Source: Piscicola geometra (taxonomy: Eukaryota > Annelida > Clitellata > Hirudinida > Piscicolidae). Taken from it: a DNA stretch of 64,000 nt. The position numbers and the translations under genes were made by a program. The notes under the pieces were generated by a model. It had not been told where the DNA came from and did not search any database. It saw only the letters and a program-made list of their open reading frames with translations. The stretch is taken from contig OX030968.1 in assembly GCA_943735955.1 (NCBI GenBank), forward strand, positions 372,501-436,500, written 5' to 3'. Position 1 is the stretch's first letter; each line of letters starts with the position of its first letter. Positions 50,569 to 62,661 of the stretch are shown here, one piece after another.

Positions 50569-53500
50569 ATGAACCCCTCAAGGACCCTTGTGAGCGCAGG
50601 CTTGGTGTTGCTGGCGATGTTCTGTGCGGCAGACGCGTTGAAGTGCTACGTTTGTAACAGCTGCTGCAACCCATCGCCTGCGCGTGTTCAGACGTACAAC
50701 ACGACAGAAAGATTTTGCCTGAAAATGACCGTGAGTGACCCCTGTGAGTTGTTTTTACTGTTTCTGTTTTTTTTGTTTTCAAATTTAAAAATTTTTTTGT
50801 GGTCTAATTGATTATTTAAGAATTTCTAGAACCACCACACCACGCCACCACCACACACCAACACCACTACTACACAACCACTGGAAGTGTCAACTGGCCA
50901 AGCCTCCTCCTGTGTACAAAAAAACTCTTGGATAGAACAGAGTTTGCTCAACAGGTTCAATTGTCTCCACTCTCGTCTAGCACTGACCTTGATGTAGATT
51001 CAGCTGCTGACCTCTACAGCTCCACTTTGATTAGCATTCTCGATAAGTTGATTCCTCTTAATACTGTTAGAGTGCACCAGAGGCCTTCGGACCCTTGGTT
51101 TGACCATGAGTGTCGCGCCTCTAAACGCCTAAAGAGAAGTCTTGAGAGAAGCTACAGTAAGTCAAAAAATGAGCAAGCACGTACTGCCTGGGTCAAGCAG
51201 TTGAAAGTTTACAAGAGTCTGTGCAGACGCAAGCGAGAGCAGTTTCTGGAACTTGAAGCTTTCTCAGTCCAAAGGGAAGCCAGCTGACACCTGGAAACTC
51301 ATTAATAGCATCGCGGGCAGAAGTAAGACGTCGTCAGTCTCAGGCATCAGTGCTGATGACTATCACGCACACCTCACAGAGAAAGTTGCGTCGGCGAGAA
51401 GGTCAATCAATGCCCAAGATGACCCAACATTTTCATTCTGCGAGCACGGGCTCAGTTTGAATGGGTTCAGCATAGTCGACGAAGAAGAAGTAGTTAGGGC
51501 TATTCAAGGGCTTCCGAATAAGCAGTGCTCGAATGACCCGGTTCCTACATGGCTGTTGAAGGAGATATCTGGAATAATGGCTCCTTTTTAGTGAGCTTAT
51601 TCAACAGGTCTTTTTCGGCAGGCAGGGCTCCGAAGTCTTTCAAGTCGGCCTACATCACGCCACTGCTCAAGAAGCCAAGTCTTAAACTCACTGAAACTTC
51701 GTCGTACAGGCCTATTTCAAACTTGAGGGTGTTGTCCAAACTCATGGAAAGATTAGTTCTTTACAGAGTAGTCAACTACCTCGCAGAATTTCATCTTTTT
51801 CCTCCCTTGCAGTCAGCCTACCGTCGTCATCATTCGACAGAAACTGCCATAACCAAAGTCTTTTCAGACATCGTTAGGGCAGCAGATGACGGTAAGCTCA
51901 CATTGTTAGTTTTGCTTGATCTATCGGCAGCTTTCGATCTGGTAGATCACGCAACACTGCTCCGAAGACTGCACATCTCCTATGGTTTCTCTGACTCTGT
52001 GTTAGAATGGTTTAGGGACTACTTAAATGACAGATGTTTTGACCTCCGCTGTAGTGGGACAAAATCGACAATGTCGGTTTCCGCTGTAGGAGTCCCCCAA
52101 GGTTCAGTCCTTGGTCCTTTACTGTTCTCCTTGTACACTGGAGATTTGGAAAGAATAGCAGCTAGACATGAGCTCGCTTTTCATCAGTACGTTGATGACA
52201 CCCAGATTTACGGTCATTGCATTAAAGGTCATCAGGCTGACCTGCAAGAAAGGGTGTCATCATGCATTGATGAAATTGCTGCTTGGATGGGTGCCAATCA
52301 ACTGAAACTTAACTCCAGCAAAACTGAAGTTATCTGGCTCTCATCCCGTCGAAACTCTACTCACACTCCCAAAGATCCAGTTCGCATTTGTCAGAACGAG
52401 ATAATTCCTTCTGAAAGTGTCAGAAACCTAGGAGTTTATCTCGACAAAGACCTCACCATGACGACACACATCAACAAGATGACTCAAACCTGCTTTGCTT
52501 CTTTACGCCAAATACGATCCATAAGATGGTTATTGAACGAGGACTCACTGAGAACATTGGCTTCTGCTTTGGTTCTCAGTCGAATTGACTATGGCAATAT
52601 CATTCTTACTGGGTTGCCAATGACGCAGCTGCAGAAAATTCAGTCTATAATCAACACCACAGCTAGGCTCATAACAGGTGCTAGAAAGTATGATCACATC
52701 AGCCCTGTTCTCAAAGAGCTTCACTGGCTTCGTGTTGAAAATAGAATTGAATACAAAAACATTTTGTTAATGCATAAGTGTCTGTCCAATGAGTGCCCAG
52801 ATTATTTGTCGAGTAGCATTGTCATGAGAGCAAGTCTTCTCTAGAGGGAAAGACTCAGGTCTGCTAGGTCAAGAGATGTAGTTCCACAGAGCTACAAACT
52901 CAAGTATGCAGGTGCAAGAAGCTTTTTTGTTGCAGCGCCGACTCTTTGGAATAGTCTTCCCAATAGACTCAAATCCCCGAGCTCGACCGCGACATTCAGC
53001 CGTTCCCTGAAAACGTACTTGTTCGACCGATAACAATAACTTACAAATTTACTGCTCATTTTTCATTAATCAATTTCTTGCTTCCCAATTTCATTCTTTT
53101 TTATATTTATACAAATGGTCAATAATAATTGTAAAAAAAAATAATATTTATAATAAATAATAATAATAATAATATAATATAGATATTTACTTTTTTTTCT
53201 TAAATTTATTGTTATTATCATTTCAGTTTCAATCTTTAAAAAAAATATTTTGTCTATTTAAAAAAATTTTTTATTATTATTATTATTATTATATATGTAT
53301 ATATATGTATATATGTATATATATGTGTGTATATATATGTATATATGTGTTTGTATGTATGTGTATATGTATGTATATATATATATAAATGATTTTTTTG
53401 TTAAATTTCAATACCTTACTTCTCCTATACTTTCCATTTATTCATCTATCATTAATATTATTATCAAATTTTCCATAACCAAGTGGTCTTGAAGCCCGTC

Positions 53501-54243
53501 CGGGTTTACGCCACGTTAATAATATTCGTCGTTGTATTGTATTGTAAATTCAATAACTTACTTTTCCTATACTTTCCATTTATTATTCTATCATTAATAT
53601 TATTATCAAATTCTCCATAACCAAGTGGTCTTGAAGCCCGTCCGGGTTTACGCCACTTTAATAATACTCGTCGTTGTATTGTATTGTAACCACAACTACA
53701 CTCGACCACCACACAAAATCACCACACACAACGACCACCACTTACAACCATCACACACAAACACAACCACACACGACCATCACACACAGCCACACCCACA
53801 CAACTACACCCACATCCACACAACCACACCCACACAACCACAACCACACAGCGGTTGAAGTGATCTACAGATCCTGCAGCCCAATCAACACGGGCATGTG
53901 TCGAACAGACAGTTTGACCTCGTTGTCTGTGGTGTCGTGCTCCTGTATGAGTGAGTAGTGGTTGTTGTGGTGGTTGTTGTTGAAATTGTAGTTGTTGTGG
54001 GTGTTGTTGTGGTTGTGGTGGTTGTTGTTGTGGTTGTTGTTGTTGCTGTGGTTATTGCTGAAGTTGTGGTTGTTGTTGTGGTTGTTTATGTGGTTTGTGT
54101 GGTCTTCCACGCAGACAATCTTTAAAAACATATTTCTCAAGAATTCCCCATCAACCCTCACCGCAGGCGACGTTTGCTACCACAGTGTGCAACCACCGCT
54201 TCTGTCGCTCTTGTGGTCGCTGCAGTCATGGCTGCATTTTTGA
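50569..54243 (+). pseudogene. LU-5: Ly6/uPAR-like gene with frameshifted last exon and LINE in intron 1
   Basis: Exons 50569-50743, 53852-53950, 54167-54243. Exons 1 and 2 are sound (KCYVCNSCC, CSPINTGMC, SCSCM). In exon 3 one base is missing where the other copies read GTCTCAACC (here GTGCAACC at 54186-54193), so after SDVCYHS the frame changes and ends at TGA 54241, replacing the TTASV...VMA tail by QPPLLSLLWSLQSWLHF. That tail is still hydrophobic, and the DxCN Asn is already lost (DVCY), so anchoring is doubtful. Intron 1 contains a 2.8-kb LINE (50882-53687). Total 116 residues as read. Confidence 0.72.
50882..53687 (+). mobile_element. 5'-truncated CR1/L2-like LINE, frameshifted
   Basis: Non-LTR retrotransposon in intron 1 of LU-5. 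The reverse transcriptase is split over frames 50928-51287, 51253-51591 and 51549-52844, then continues shifted to about 53030 (LPNRLKSPSS...LKTYLFDR). Motifs: SAYRRHHSTETA, LLDLSAAFDLVDH, GVPQGSVLGPLLFSLY, QYVDDTQIYG. Endonuclease is missing. The 3' UTR ends in a GTCCGGGTTTACGCCAC tail, present twice (53401-53535 and 53536-53687), followed by TTGTA repeats. AACCAC flanks both ends (50876-50881, 53688-53693). LU-7 intron 1 is the empty site. Confidence 0.85.
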
Positions 54244-54327
54244 AAATGTAAATTGGGTCGATGATTGGGGATGCAAGAAAAGTTGTTTGAAAATGGGTGG
54301 ATGAGAAGATGGAAGATTGGATGGAGA

Positions 54328-54465
54328 GAAGGAGAAGTTGGTGCGGGGATAAACGAGTTATTAACAGTTGGTGCGGGGATAAACGAGTTATTAACAGTTG
54401 GTGCGGGGATAAACGAGTTATTAACAGTTGGTGCGGGGATAAACGAGTTATTAACAGTTGTTGCG
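54328..54465. repeat. 30-bp tandem repeat, about 4.5 copies
   Basis: Units contain GTTGGTGCGGGGATAAACGA plus GTTATTAACA. Confidence 0.94.
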
Positions 54466-54467
54466 GG

Positions 54468-55018
54468 GATATTATTATTTCAAAATAATTCATAATTAAC
54501 AACTTTATTATTTCAAAATAATTCATAATTAACAACTTTATTATTTCAAAATAATTCATAATTAACAAATTTATTATTTCAAAATAATTCATAATTAACA
54601 ACTTTATTATTTCAAAATAATTCATAATTAACAACTTTATTATTTCAAAATAATTCATAATTAACAACTTTATTATTTCAAAATAATTCATAATTAACAA
54701 CTTTATTATTTCAAAATAATTCATAATTAACAACTTTATTATTTCAAAATAATTCATAATTAACAACTTTATTATTTCAAAATAATTCATAATTAACAAC
54801 TTTATTATTTCAAAATAATTCATAATTAACAACTTTATTATTTCAAAATAATTCATAATTAACAACTTTATTATTTCAAAATAATTCATAATTAACAACT
54901 TTATTATTTCAAAATAATTCATAATTAACAACCTTATTATTTCAAAATAATTCATAATTAACAACTTTATTATTTCAAAATAATTCATAATTAACAACTT
55001 TATTATTTCAAAATAATT
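54468..55018. repeat. 33-bp tandem repeat, about 17 copies
   Basis: Units of TTATTATTTCAAAATAATTC plus ATAATTAACAAC, nearly identical, directly after the 30-bp array. Both share TTATTAACA-like ends. Confidence 0.95.
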
Positions 55019-55416
55019 CCGCGCCAAACTCTGCAAGTGTTTCAAAGTGTTACATGTTACATCTTGTTACTCAATCTTATTGGCAATAATGGCTGGTTTG
55101 AGGCAATCTATGAGAGGGCTTCAACCGGTCCAAGGTTGAAGAGGTAATCATTAATCGAAAGGATAAAAAACTGTGGCGATAAACTAGGTAATAAAATAAT
55201 ATTAAAAATACCAATATTATTATTAATTACTAGTATTAACTAACATAAAATAACGATTAATAAATGAAAAAACGCCAAAAAAACAAATAAAAACCTGAAA
55301 AAGCCCGTCATCAAGTAGACGAACAAGTAATTTAGTTTAGGGAGTTAAAACCACGCAGATCTTTTGACCTCTATAATGGTTATAAAAATAATAAAAAAAT
55401 AAATATATATTTATGT

Positions 55417-57270
55417 TTATGTTTTTGAATTATTTTTTACTATTATGTCATAGTCGCACTTATAGTTGTACATCATGGGATGGTTTTCCCAGTATTTATC
55501 TAATTTTCTGTTAAATTTATCTGTATTTTCAGCTTTTACGATCTCATCAGGCAAGCTATTCCAGACTGTTACCACTCTATGTGTATAAAAATATTTTATT
55601 GTATTCTTTTGGCACTGTTTTTTGGATAATTGTAGTGAATTACCTCTTGATTGCCTTGTATTAAGTGTGAAAATATCTTCCGTTATTTTACAATCATATT
55701 TATTATTAAGTATTTTATAGGTTTCGATCATGTCCCCTCGAAGTCTTCGGTATTTTAATGTTGGTAACTTAATTACTTTAAGTCTATCGTTGTACGTCTT
55801 GTCTTTTAGTCCAGGTAGCATTTTTGTAGCCCTTCTTTGTACATTTTCTATGCAATCAATCTGATTCTTCAACGAAGGACTCCACACACTGCTAAGGTAT
55901 TCTAGATGGGGCCTAACTATACCTTTGAATAATAATCTAAATGTTTTTGTATCAATAAATTTAAACGTTCTTCTTATTAGCCCTAATAATTGGTTAGCTT
56001 TATTTAATTGTTTTTGTATGTGGATATGGAATTTTAAATTATTGTCTATAATTATACCAAGGTCTTTTTCATACTCTATACTTTCTAAAACTACCTGACT
56101 TCCTTCATAATCCTGCATAGAATAAACTCTTTTTTCCTTTTTATTTCTGTATAACTGCAATAGTTTACATTTATGCGGATGAAGTCTCAGGTCCCATTGT
56201 ACACTCCATTCCACTACTTTGTTTATATCTTCTTTTAGCCTTGTTTGGTCCTCTATTTCATTAATTTGTTGATATATTTTACAATCATCAGCGTACATAA
56301 ATATATTTGAACTCACTCTCTCTGGCAGATCGTTGATAAATAAAACAAATAATAATGGACCCAAGACTGATCCTTGGGGAATGCCACTTTTTACTTTTAC
56401 CCATTGTGATTTAACACCATTAACATTAACCCTCTGTACCCTATCATTTAGAAAATTACTTATCCACCTGCATGTTTTATAACCAATTCCATAATTTTCT
56501 AATTTATATATTAATTTTTTATGCGATACCTTATCAAATGCTTTCATAAAATCGGTGTAAATAACATCGATTACCCCTCCTTTGTCTAAAATACTAGTCC
56601 AATTATCCATTACCATTAGTAGTTGTAATGAAGTCGACCGTCCTCCAATAAAACCATATTGTCTTTTGCTAAATAAATCATTTAAATTCATATGTTGTTC
56701 TATTCTTTTTCTTATTACTTTTTCCATTATTTTACAGGTTATACTAGTTAAACCAACTGGCCTATAATTTGATACCTCTTTTTTATCTCCTTTTTTAAAT
56801 ATTGGTATTATTTCCCCTTTTTTCCAATCTCCTGGTATTATACCGCTATTTAGTGAGCTATTAAAAATGTTACATAATGGTGTATGTATTATATTTGTTA
56901 ATTTTGATAATACTATGGGATGAACACCATCTGGACCTGGGGCTTTTGTTACATTTATTTCTTTTAATAAGTTATAAACTTCATCCCTTGTGACATCTCC
57001 ATCATTAGATCTTTCTTTAAATGTGATATTATCTATTCTGTTAAAATTTTCATTACTTTCCTCTGTAAATACACTTTGAAGAAACTATTGAGACACTCTG
57101 CCTTTTCCAAATCAGTTGTCGCAATGGTCATCGATCCGTCACATCCTATTAGGTGCAGCTCGGATATGCCACTCCGAGTTTTTCTTTTGGAATTTATAAA
57201 TGCCCAAAATTTTCTAGGATTAGATTTTGAACATAACGCAATTTGACGCTCCTGTTGTTTCCGTAATCAA
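55417..57270 (-). mobile_element. LINE fragment with reverse transcriptase
   Basis: Non-LTR retrotransposon between LU-5 and LU-6. From about 57240 the frame gives PRKFWAFINSKRKT; a one-base shift near 57080 precedes NVTKAPGPDGVHP, FKKGDKKEVSNYRPV, then QYGFIGGRSTS, DFMKAFDKVSHKKL, SGIPQGSVLGPLLFVLFIND and FMYADDCKIYQ, all RT motifs including YADD. The C-terminal part (FKGIVRPHLEY, VVTVWNSLPDEIV) is complete to the stop at 55417. The 5' end (endonuclease) is missing. Only one shift is seen, so it is rather young. Confidence 0.87.
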
Positions 57271-58160
57271 GTATCAAGTAATCAAGTAATCAAGCAGGCG
57301 CACCTGTATGAATTCCTAGCAGATGATATTCGTCGCATCACGCCATTTCTTTCGATACCTTATCGTCTCACTTGAGCGATAAAACTTGGCCATTATTAAA
57401 TACTGATATACAGCGCAATCTTACTTTAGATAATAATGTTGAATTTAATTTTTTTTATTGTTGAGAATAATAATTAAAATTAATAATTGTAATTAATAAC
57501 AATAGTTATTATTATTATTAAATAATAAAATAGTTATTATTATTATTAAATAATAAAATAGTTATTATTATTATTAAATAAAGTTATTTCTTACAAAGTA
57601 TTAGTAGTAATATTATTAATACGGTTAATAAAAATATTAATTGATCAAAATAAAAATAATTATTTTAAAATAATAATATTGTTAACATCATTAGTGTTCT
57701 TCCAGGTACGATAATTATCATTATTCTAAATATACACTGTGGGCCAAAAAAAATCTCCCAATGTATATTTTTTTATAACTTTGGCAAATTTAAATCTATT
57801 AGTAAATTTTTTTAACTATTTGACTCAGAAATGAATGGAAAACAAGATGTTATAAAATTTATTTGATGGCTTGATGGCTAGTTGCAATTGAATTTATATA
57901 GATGACAAATAATAAAAGGTAATAAAATCGCTATTGTTTTTTTTTCAAATCGCTCATAGTGGCAATAGAAAAGTATTTTTATTGAGTATCAAACTTTTTT
58001 TTAATGTTTGGTGATACAAATATTAATAGTTGATACGAAAATAATTTGCACTACAGCAAACAATACTAAATAGTATTGCTTTTACTGTATTGGTCGATAC
58101 CGGTTCTTTGATTCCAACCCTGGAGAAGACCCCTCCAAGATTTTCCGCAGATCGCCGCCC
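57271..58160. other. No gene found
   Basis: Very AT-rich, with a TTATTATTATTAAATAATAAAA repeat (57510-57590). Confidence 0.5.
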
Positions 58161-58448
58161 CTGCTGTGCATGCCGGAACTCGGTTCAAAATGCACTGAAA
58201 CTTTAATGGTTTGGAATTGCGTGGATCATGCTGAAGAAAACACATGTCAAAAAAAGGTAGTATAAGGAAAAGTTAATCATAAAAATATGATAACATCATG
58301 AAAATAATGTGTATTTGGTACGTGTTTAAAATAGAATACATTGTATATATTTTGTACATGCTGTATTTTATATATGCAAGTATTTTATTTAAGTGTTTGT
58401 GGCTATGTGTGTATCTTGTACATTACATGTTTGCTATGGAACTTGGTG

Positions 58449-58456
58449 TATATAAG
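58449..58456 (+). promoter_or_regulatory. TATA box of LU-6
   Basis: TATATAAG at the position equivalent to LU-4. Confidence 0.55.
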
Positions 58457-58740
58457 GAGTGGTGTGATGCGGCTGTCACCCCTCGACTAGCTGTCTTCAA
58501 AGACTCTTCCTCGAAGTTGCTTCAACGAGGCTTTTTTTTCGTTTATCCGATCAAATAATTCGCGAACGACCTTCGATTGCTCAGCCATCTCACCGAACAG
58601 TTCAGACATTTAAAACACTTTTAGCTCAGTTTCTAGCAGCCTATTCATTCCTACCCCATTCATCCTCCTACCTTCTCTCACACCTCCCCCTTCCCTCGCC
58701 CTTCCCACTTCTTCTCACCACTCCTTCCTCCCCCTCCCAG

Positions 58741-60664
58741 ATGAACTCCTCAAGGACCCTTGTAAGCGCAGGCTTGGTGTTGCTAGCGATGTTCTGTGTG
58801 GCAGACGCGTTTAAATGTTACGCAAAGGCTTCTTGTAGTTCGCCTAATACCGTTGAAGTGTGCCAAACAGCGGACAAGTCTTGCGTGAAAATGAGCCGTG
58901 GACGGAGTGCAGACTTCGGTAAGTGGCTTGATTGGTCTAGGGCTTTGTGAGTGTGCTTTGTTTCTCAAAGCTGTTTTTGATCTTCAGAAAGAGGTGCTTC
59001 TCTTCCACATTTTGATAAATTCAACTTGGTTTTGAAGTGCATTTTACCGCATTTAATACGAGTAGAGACCGACCGAAACAGATATTTTCATTTCGACCGA
59101 AACCGAAATTAGACCGAAATTGTAATCAGATTTTCGGCCTAAACCGAAATTTTTCCCAACTTTTATTTAAAACAAAAAAATAGTATTCAACGATGACAAT
59201 GCCAGTTTAATAAGTAAATCCAAACAAACTTATATTAAAAAATTAAAGTTTTTCATCAACAAAAATGGTCTACATAAGTGTTTATTAAAATAAAAAAATA
59301 GCATTGAACGATGAAAATTTTTAAAATAATTAAATCTAAACAAAAGAATATTTTGAGCCAGAAATAATAGTTTTTAGACATTTTCACCAAGAAGGTTGCT
59401 GCGACGATCTGCGTAGATTTGCCCTGCAGAACTAAACAGTTGATCGCTTGCTTCACTTGTTGGGGGTGCAGATAAGTATTTTCGAGCAGCAGGCTCAAGA
59501 CATGAAGATTGACTGCAATGCCAATACGCAAAAATGTTGGATTTTTGATTGATTCTAGGCTCTTTAAGATACGCCTGCATTTATTTTTGAATTAATTAAT
59601 CGAAGCCAAATCTATTTCGGCGCCGAAATCAAACCGAATTTCGGTCGGTTTCTAAATTCGAGTAACTCTTTTTTCATCTAAATCCGTCTTATTCAATATG
59701 CGGGCATTCCGAGTTCGTTCATTCACTGCTTGTAAGCGGACGTTTTACATGACATAATAAATAAATAAATAAATAAACTTTTAAGTTGTATACTTTAAAT
59801 TTATGTATAAATATATATTTATTAGAAATATCACCCACAATAGTATCTCCACTCCAGATCGATGACCTCTTCATTTTTATTTGCCAATATTTGAAAGCCT
59901 GAATTCCGAATGTCCACATATCAAATCATCTTCGTAAACCTCATTTACATCTTCTCAATCAAGTGATCTTATTCAGCTCCCTTCACCACCCTCATTAAAC
60001 CTCCACATCACAGACACTACTACACAACCACATCACAACCACCACCTCTACACCCTCTCTACACCACCTCAACACCACCACATCACAACCATCACCTCTA
60101 CACCACCTCTACACCACCTCAACACTACCTCTACACCACCTCTACACCACCTCTACACCACCTCTACACCACCTCAACACTACCTCTACTCCACCTCTAC
60201 ACCACCTCTACACCACCTCAACACTACCTCTACTCCACCTCTACACCACCTCTACACCACCTCTACACCACCTCTACACCACCTCTACACCACCTCTACA
60301 CCACCTCTACACCACCTCAACACTACCTCTACTCCACCTCTACACCACCTCTACACCACCTCAACACTACCTCTACACCACCTCTACACCACCTCTACAC
60401 CACCTCTACACCACAGGAATAGAATTATGTTCCAGTGGCTGTAGTCAAAAGGATTCAGACAAGTGCGAGTCAGTCAGTGAAGGCGGCGTGAATGGCACAG
60501 CGTGCTACTGCAAGAGTAAGTAGTTGTAGTTGTTGCTGTCAATCTTGTTGTCGTTGTTGCTGTCAATCACCACAGCCGACCTCTGCAACAGCAGTGTCTC
60601 AACCACCGCTTCTGTCGCTGCTGTGGTCGCTGCAGTCATGGCTGCCTTTTTCATGGGTGGATGA
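58741..60664 (+). CDS. LU-6: Ly6/uPAR three-finger protein, probably GPI-anchored
   Basis: Exons 58741-58918, 60417-60515, 60576-60664; 121 residues, phases 1-1. Signal peptide MNSSRTLVSAGLVLLAMFCVADA, then KCYAKASC, VCQTADKSC, LCSSGCSQ, KCESVSEGG, CYCKTDLCNS and the hydrophobic tail AAFFMGG. It is the duplicate of LU-4, with TATATAAG at 58449. Intron 1 carries a 592-bp hAT derivative (59063-59654) and a CTACACCACCT array. Exon 3 is only 60 bp from exon 2, far shorter than in other copies. Confidence 0.87.
59063..59654 (-). mobile_element. hAT deletion derivative in LU-6 intron 1
   Basis: 592 bp bounded by TAGAGACCGACCGAAA and TTTCGGTCGGTTTCTA, inverted repeats matching at 15 of 16 bases. 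The 8-bp target duplications AATACGAG (59055-59062) and AATTCGAG (59655-59662) differ once. LU-4 shows the unoccupied site AATTCGAG near 48957. The minus strand (59580-59374) keeps the hAT C-terminal dimerisation part: AYLKEP, ARKYLSAPPTSEASDQLFSS, AGQIYADRRSNLLGENV. It cannot move by itself. Confidence 0.88.
59995..60413. repeat. CTACACCACCT minisatellite, LU-6 intron 1
   Basis: 11- to 12-bp units up to the exon 2 acceptor; far longer than in LU-4. Confidence 0.93.
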
Positions 60665-61407
60665 GGGTGCATGAATGGTGGAAAGTGCTTTAAATCTATT
60701 TCTAATTGTAAACCTCAAAACATTCATGGGGTTTTAAGACTCTAGCGCGTTGACACCACTTCAACAAACATTCAGGATTACTTTGAATTAATTGTTTCCT
60801 TGGCAATAAAAAACGTTTTCATGACTTTGGAGTTTGCAGCAGAAATGAATGGAAGCAGTCAGGAGAGCTTCCCAAGCTGAGCGAAGCAATCTGGCACACT
60901 CGTCAAAATTAATGTCAAAAAATGTTTTAAAATGTTTTTCGGCAATAAAAAACTCAGAAAAACAAAAAACACACGTGAAAATAAATTGCTGAATGCAAAA
61001 AAAAAGAATTAACTCGGAATAGCCTTGACTACGCAGTAAACACGTAGAAGAGCAAAAGCACAAGATTGCCTCACATAACTCCGGGTACAAAGGGAACGCG
61101 ATGGAGACCCTCTTGTTTGTTTGCCTCCTTCCCTCCTCAACTGGTCTTCTCGCGCTTGTTATTCGGAACTAAGTGGTTGTTGAGTCGATCTTTTGATTGA
61201 AAATGACTTTTTGAAGCATTTCAGAACTGTTAATAACGTTATAATGTTAGTTCAAATGAGTCATAACCAATTAAACCCTCAAAGCAACACGACTCCTTAA
61301 ACTCCGACTGCCTTAACTCCGACGTGGATTCTTTTCGCACTTATCGGCTCCTTCAGGCACACTCGCCTCCACTTACCCACCCAAAAACACCCACAACTCC
61401 CTCCCAG

Positions 61408-62041
61408 ATGAACTCCTCAAGGACCCTTGTGAGCGCAGGCTTGGTGTTGCTGGCGATGTTCTGTGCGGCAGACGCGTTGAAGTGTTACGTTTGTAACAGC
61501 TGCTGCAACCCATCGCCTGCGCGTGTTCAGACGTGCAACACGAAGGAAAGATTTTGTCTGAAAATGACCGTGAGTGACCCCTGTCAGTTGTTTTTACTGT
61601 TTCTGTTTTTTTTGTTTTCCTTAAGTTTAAAAATTCTTTCGTGGTCTGATTGATTATTTAAGAATTTCTAAAACCACCACACACCAACACCACTACTACA
61701 CAAACACACCCACACAACCCCACCCACACAACCATCACACACAACCACAAACACACACGACCATCACACACAAACCCACTGACACAACGACACCCACACC
61801 CACACACCCACACAAACACACCCACACCCACACAACCACAACCACACAACCACACACCCACACAACTACAACCACACAACCACACCCACACAACCACAAC
61901 CACACAACCACACAACCACACCCACACAACCACACCACACAGCGGTTGAAGTGATCTACAGATCCTGCAGCCCAATCAACACTGGCATGTGTTGAACAGA
62001 CAGTTTGACCTCGTTGTCTGTGGTGTCGTGCTCCTGTATGA
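61408..62041 (+). pseudogene. LU-7: Ly6/uPAR-like pseudogene, premature stop and no last exon
   Basis: Exon 1 (61408-61582) is close to LU-5 (KCYVCNSCC); its donor is T/GTCAGT where LU-5 has T/GTGAGT. Exon 2 (61943-62041) has TGA at 61993-61995 where LU-5 has CGA, a CpG-type change. No exon 3 is found: the sequence runs into a decayed hAT fragment at about 62187 and then piggyBac. It is the truncated end of the second two-gene block. Confidence 0.78.
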
Positions 62042-62186
62042 GTGAGTAGTGGTTGTAGTGGTTGTTATTGTGGTTGTTGTTGTGGTTGTTGTTGTGGTTG
62101 TTGTTGTGGTTGTTGATGAGGTTGTTGTTGTGGTTGTTGTTGTGGTTGTTGTTGGGGTTGTTGTTGTGGTTGTTGTAGTATTTAAT

Positions 62187-62375
62187 CATGACAATGCCAG
62201 TTTAATAGGTAAATCCAAACAAGCGTATATTTACGCAAAAAATAAAAGTTTTGTTGTTGACAGGCTTTGCTTTGGTCAGACTGACATTTTGTAAAAAACA
62301 TCAAAATAGTATTCAACGACATTCTCACAATTTATTTTTGAATTAATTAATCGAAGCCAAATCTTCTCGTTCGTT
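62187..62375 (-). mobile_element. Decayed second hAT copy
   Basis: GACAATGCCAGTTTAATA and AATTAATTAATCGAAGCC segments match the interior and end of the element at 59063-59654 with gaps. No terminal repeats remain. It cuts off LU-7. Confidence 0.6.
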
Positions 62376-62420
62376 CGACTTATATATAGTGTTTTTCAAA
62401 GAATGGATATCTAGAATTCC

Positions 62421-62470
62421 ACATGCTTGTATATGTTATTCGAACAATTAGTCTTATGTCACCCATAAAT
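62421..62470 (-). repeat. Second copy of the piggyBac gene's 3' end
   Basis: About 50 bp (ATGCTTGTATATGTTATTCG and on) repeat 62694-62743, the last codons of the piggyBac frame, in the same orientation, about 273 bp apart. Confidence 0.55.
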
Positions 62471-62661
62471 CAATTAACCACGATATCTAATGAATATCTA
62501 ATAGAAATGAGAATCGAACCCAAACTTAATAATTCGAGTTCGATTGAGGATATACAGATACTTACTTTTGACAATAACATTTTTTAAACAAATGTTTTAA
62601 AAAATAGAATTTGCTTAAAAAAGTTTTGTTAAATATCATCATTGAACGTATGCCAATTTAC

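Larger units (their letters stand above)
48072..50875 (+). repeat. Segmental duplication block, copy 1 (LU-4 and LU-5)
   Basis: Starting at TGTGCATGCCGGAACTCG, it aligns with 58163 onward through LU-6 and LU-7. Differences are the hAT, LINE and satellite lengths. Confidence 0.8.
58163..62050 (+). repeat. Segmental duplication block, copy 2 (LU-6 and LU-7)
   Basis: Same order and orientation of genes and flanks as 48072-54243, without the LINE but with the hAT insert; truncated after LU-7 exon 2. Confidence 0.8.
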
